Source: Melanocharis versteri (lineage: Eukaryota > Chordata > Aves > Passeriformes > Melanocharitidae). From it: a DNA stretch of 64,000 bases. Shown here piece by piece: positions 61,876 through 64,000 of the stretch. Position 1 is the stretch's first letter, and every line of letters begins with the position of its first letter. The stretch lies in NCBI GenBank assembly GCA_013397845.1, contig VZTG01003221.1, forward strand, positions 144,424 through 208,423, in the 5' to 3' direction. The notes beneath the pieces were generated by a model. That model saw only the letters and a program-made list of their open reading frames with translations, was not told the origin of the DNA and searched no databases. The translations under genes and the position numbers were made by a program.

Positions 61876-63731
61876 GTCTTGCAGGATCTTCTTTCCTGGA
61901 AATTCGGGAAGCTTTGCTTTGCAGATCAGTGATTCTGTGTGTGTGGATGGCACTGTACAACCAAAGTGCCCACATTCACTGAGTAACCCAGGTAAATCAT
62001 TATATTCTCTGCTGAAATTGCAGCTCAGAATTAAGCTAACAACCCTTTATTCAGAACTCCCTGTGCCAAATGCACAAAGTCAATTTGGCACCGGAGACAG
62101 CAAACATTGTGACTGGGTGTCATGGAAATTTGGCTGCACAACAGAGAGGCTCCTGCAGCTCCGTTTCACGGCTCAGGCCAGGAGCTGTGGCTGAAAGAAT
62201 TGAAAATCTGGTCCCTGTTTGGTGAGAATCTGCAATTCCCCACTCAGTCCCAGGCAGGGTGATGCCTACACCACGAGAATCCACTCTTCAATCAATTTAT
62301 GAAATAGGAGCAAAATTAATCTTTAATAAGTTCTGATGGTGGTGATGGCTCAGAACATCTGGCAGTTAATTGGATCTATGACTTCAGTGTATTTTGAAAT
62401 AACTTTTAATGTGATTTCTTGTCCAACATCTGGATTTGGAGTGCAGTTTCAGTAGTGGAAGCGGGATCTCATTCATAAAACAAAGACAATGGACATCAGT
62501 GAGCATAGGAAATTCAAACTCTGATAACTTCTTTTATGTTGACTTGAGCTTCCACTTTTTATTGATGGGACAGTTCGTATTTTAATAATTTTAGCTTAGC
62601 ATCAGATTTCTGCATGATCAATCACTCCTGAAAATGAAGGGTAGACTGGTGCGTGGTATTCTTGGAAAACTGAGTTCTCGAGCTTTGCTTTTTCACACAA
62701 TCTCTCCTAATTCAAGATTACAACACCTCAACAGAAGTATCAGAGTTTTACTTTCTGCAGGCACTTCTCTACTATTTTTCAATAGCTCTAAATTTAGTCA
62801 GTAAGCAAAATAAAGTCATATTTTTTAAACTGTGATAAGTAAATAGTAAATAAATATATATAATAAATATATTAAAATATATAATATATATATTAATAAG
62901 TAAAAAGCCATCCAGCAACATTTTTGGCCTCTACCACATATTCTGTATGTGCCTTCCCACCACAGGTTTTGGGGTTTAGGTTATACGATTTTAGAATATC
63001 AGTTACCTATATATACACCTACATATAGGTAATGCGTGTTTTGGAGGACACTACCAACTAAAGCAAATTAAGAGAATTTTTAAGGTTTCCTTATAGGAAA
63101 AAAACAGATAATTTGGATGCTTGAGCATTTCTAAAACATTTTTTTTCCTTTTCCTCCCAGTAAACTTTTTGAATCAAAATTAATAATTTCAGTTTGATGC
63201 TTCCAATTTTTACAGAAATTGCAATTTTGGGAGGAGTAATATAAAATTTTTCTTTGATGTGGTTCTTTCAGATTGATAGATTTTCTGCTTCTTTTTATTC
63301 TTAGTTCTCAGTGCTGTACATCCTTAGAAGAGGCACTTTAGGGTAAATGTTCTACAAAGATTGCTACATTTATACAATCTTGTGAAACGATGTCTTACAG
63401 TTTTCCCGTTTGTAAAATATGTGATAAAACTGCTCATATAAGTATTTTGGAACCTTATTGTTTGAAAGCATTTGTTAATCTTTAGAGGAGGCTTTCCTCC
63501 CATTACAGATAACAGATGTAAGGGACAGGAGGCCTCAGCACTGATTTGGTTTATCTCTAATGAGCCTCTTTCAAAAACGATTTTTGAGGAGCACATATGT
63601 GATTACTTCTGTTGTGATATCCCTGGGCAGATGAGGTGGGCGTGGGAAAGCAAAGCAGGAGGGAGAAATCTGCTGCTGCTGCGAGATCCCTGCCCCTGGC
63701 TGGCCCAGCCTTCAGCCCTGCAGGATGGATG
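61876..63731. other. Single-copy stretch with AT-rich block
   Basis: No gene recognised. Positions about 62821-62905 are an AT-only low-complexity block of TATA and AATA motifs. The stretch ends in GC-richer sequence leading into the terminal array. Confidence 0.55.
63003..63032. repeat. Perfect 10-bp inverted repeat
   Basis: TTACCTATAT (63003-63012) is mirrored by ATATAGGTAA (63023-63032) around a 10-nt spacer. It could form a weak cruciform. The sequence is AT-rich, so chance is plausible. Confidence 0.7.
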
Positions 63732-64000
63732 GTCCCTGCTGGGACTGTCCTGATGGGGCTGTCCTGATGGGATTGTCCTGCTGGGAGTGTCCTGCTGTCC
63801 TGAGAGGGAATGTCCTGCTGGGACTGTCCTGCTGGGACTGTCCTGATGGGAATGTCCTGCTGGGATTGTCCTGATGGGATTGTCCTGATGGGATTGTCCT
63901 GCTGGGATTGTCCTGATGGGATTGTCCTGATGGGATTGTCCTGCAGGGATTGTCCTGCTGGGATTGTCCTGCAGGGATTGTCCTGATGGGATTGTCCTGC
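63732..64000. repeat. 14-bp minisatellite, running off window
   Basis: About 19 units of the type CTGATGGGATTGTC, alternating with CTGCTGGG and CTGCAGGG variants, continue to the last base of the window. Two irregular units near 63793-63812 break the phase. Total length is unknown because it continues past the edge. Confidence 0.95.

Overview
This window looks like non-coding DNA from a bird, most probably a songbird. The main evidence is four to five 5'-truncated CR1 LINE 3' ends with typical avian sequence, two short solo LTRs of one endogenous-retrovirus family with 6-bp target duplications, and a sparse repeat load in AT-rich sequence. The songbird assignment is an inference; the CR1 and LTR content itself is read directly. 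I found no protein-coding exon that I can defend. The open frames are short, overlap on both strands, or exist only because a tandem repeat lacks stops. The stretch is best described as a gene desert or a very long intron.

Layout. Positions 1-5580 are single-copy sequence with one minus-strand CR1 3' end (3668-3908). Positions 5581-7400 are a repeat complex: an 88-bp minisatellite (5787-6515, ending at an N), then a roughly 43-bp minisatellite (6517-7205) split by a 362-bp solo LTR (6825-7186), then a 27-bp triplication. Positions 7401-14388 are single-copy with a plus-strand CR1 (12484-12752). A 70-bp minisatellite (14389-14604) follows, then a degraded CR1 piece near 15935. Positions 16031-31747 are mostly single-copy and hold a 98-bp triplication (20450-20751), a 47-nt poly(A) run (22874-22920), a tRNA-derived element (about 28868-28940) and a small 21-bp repeat (29355-29455).

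A 33-bp minisatellite (31748-31985) and an AT-rich block (32833-32955) come next, then a plus-strand CR1 (38008-38468) and a 460-bp GGTT-type array (43210-43670, with an N inside). Positions 43671-53719 are single-copy. The second solo LTR (53726-54087) and a short CR1 tail (54276-54352) sit together. An 18-bp array of about 20 units rich in AGATAA (57040-57396) follows, and the window ends inside a 14-bp array (63732-64000).

Nothing here forms a pathway or an operon. The most interesting observations are structural. Five independent minisatellites each carry a perfect short inverted repeat in their unit. Removing the first LTR plus one target duplication restores the 43-bp phase of the array it interrupts. 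The 18-bp array is a dense series of GATA-factor-like sites. Several single-copy stretches look like conserved enhancers, but that cannot be judged without an alignment.
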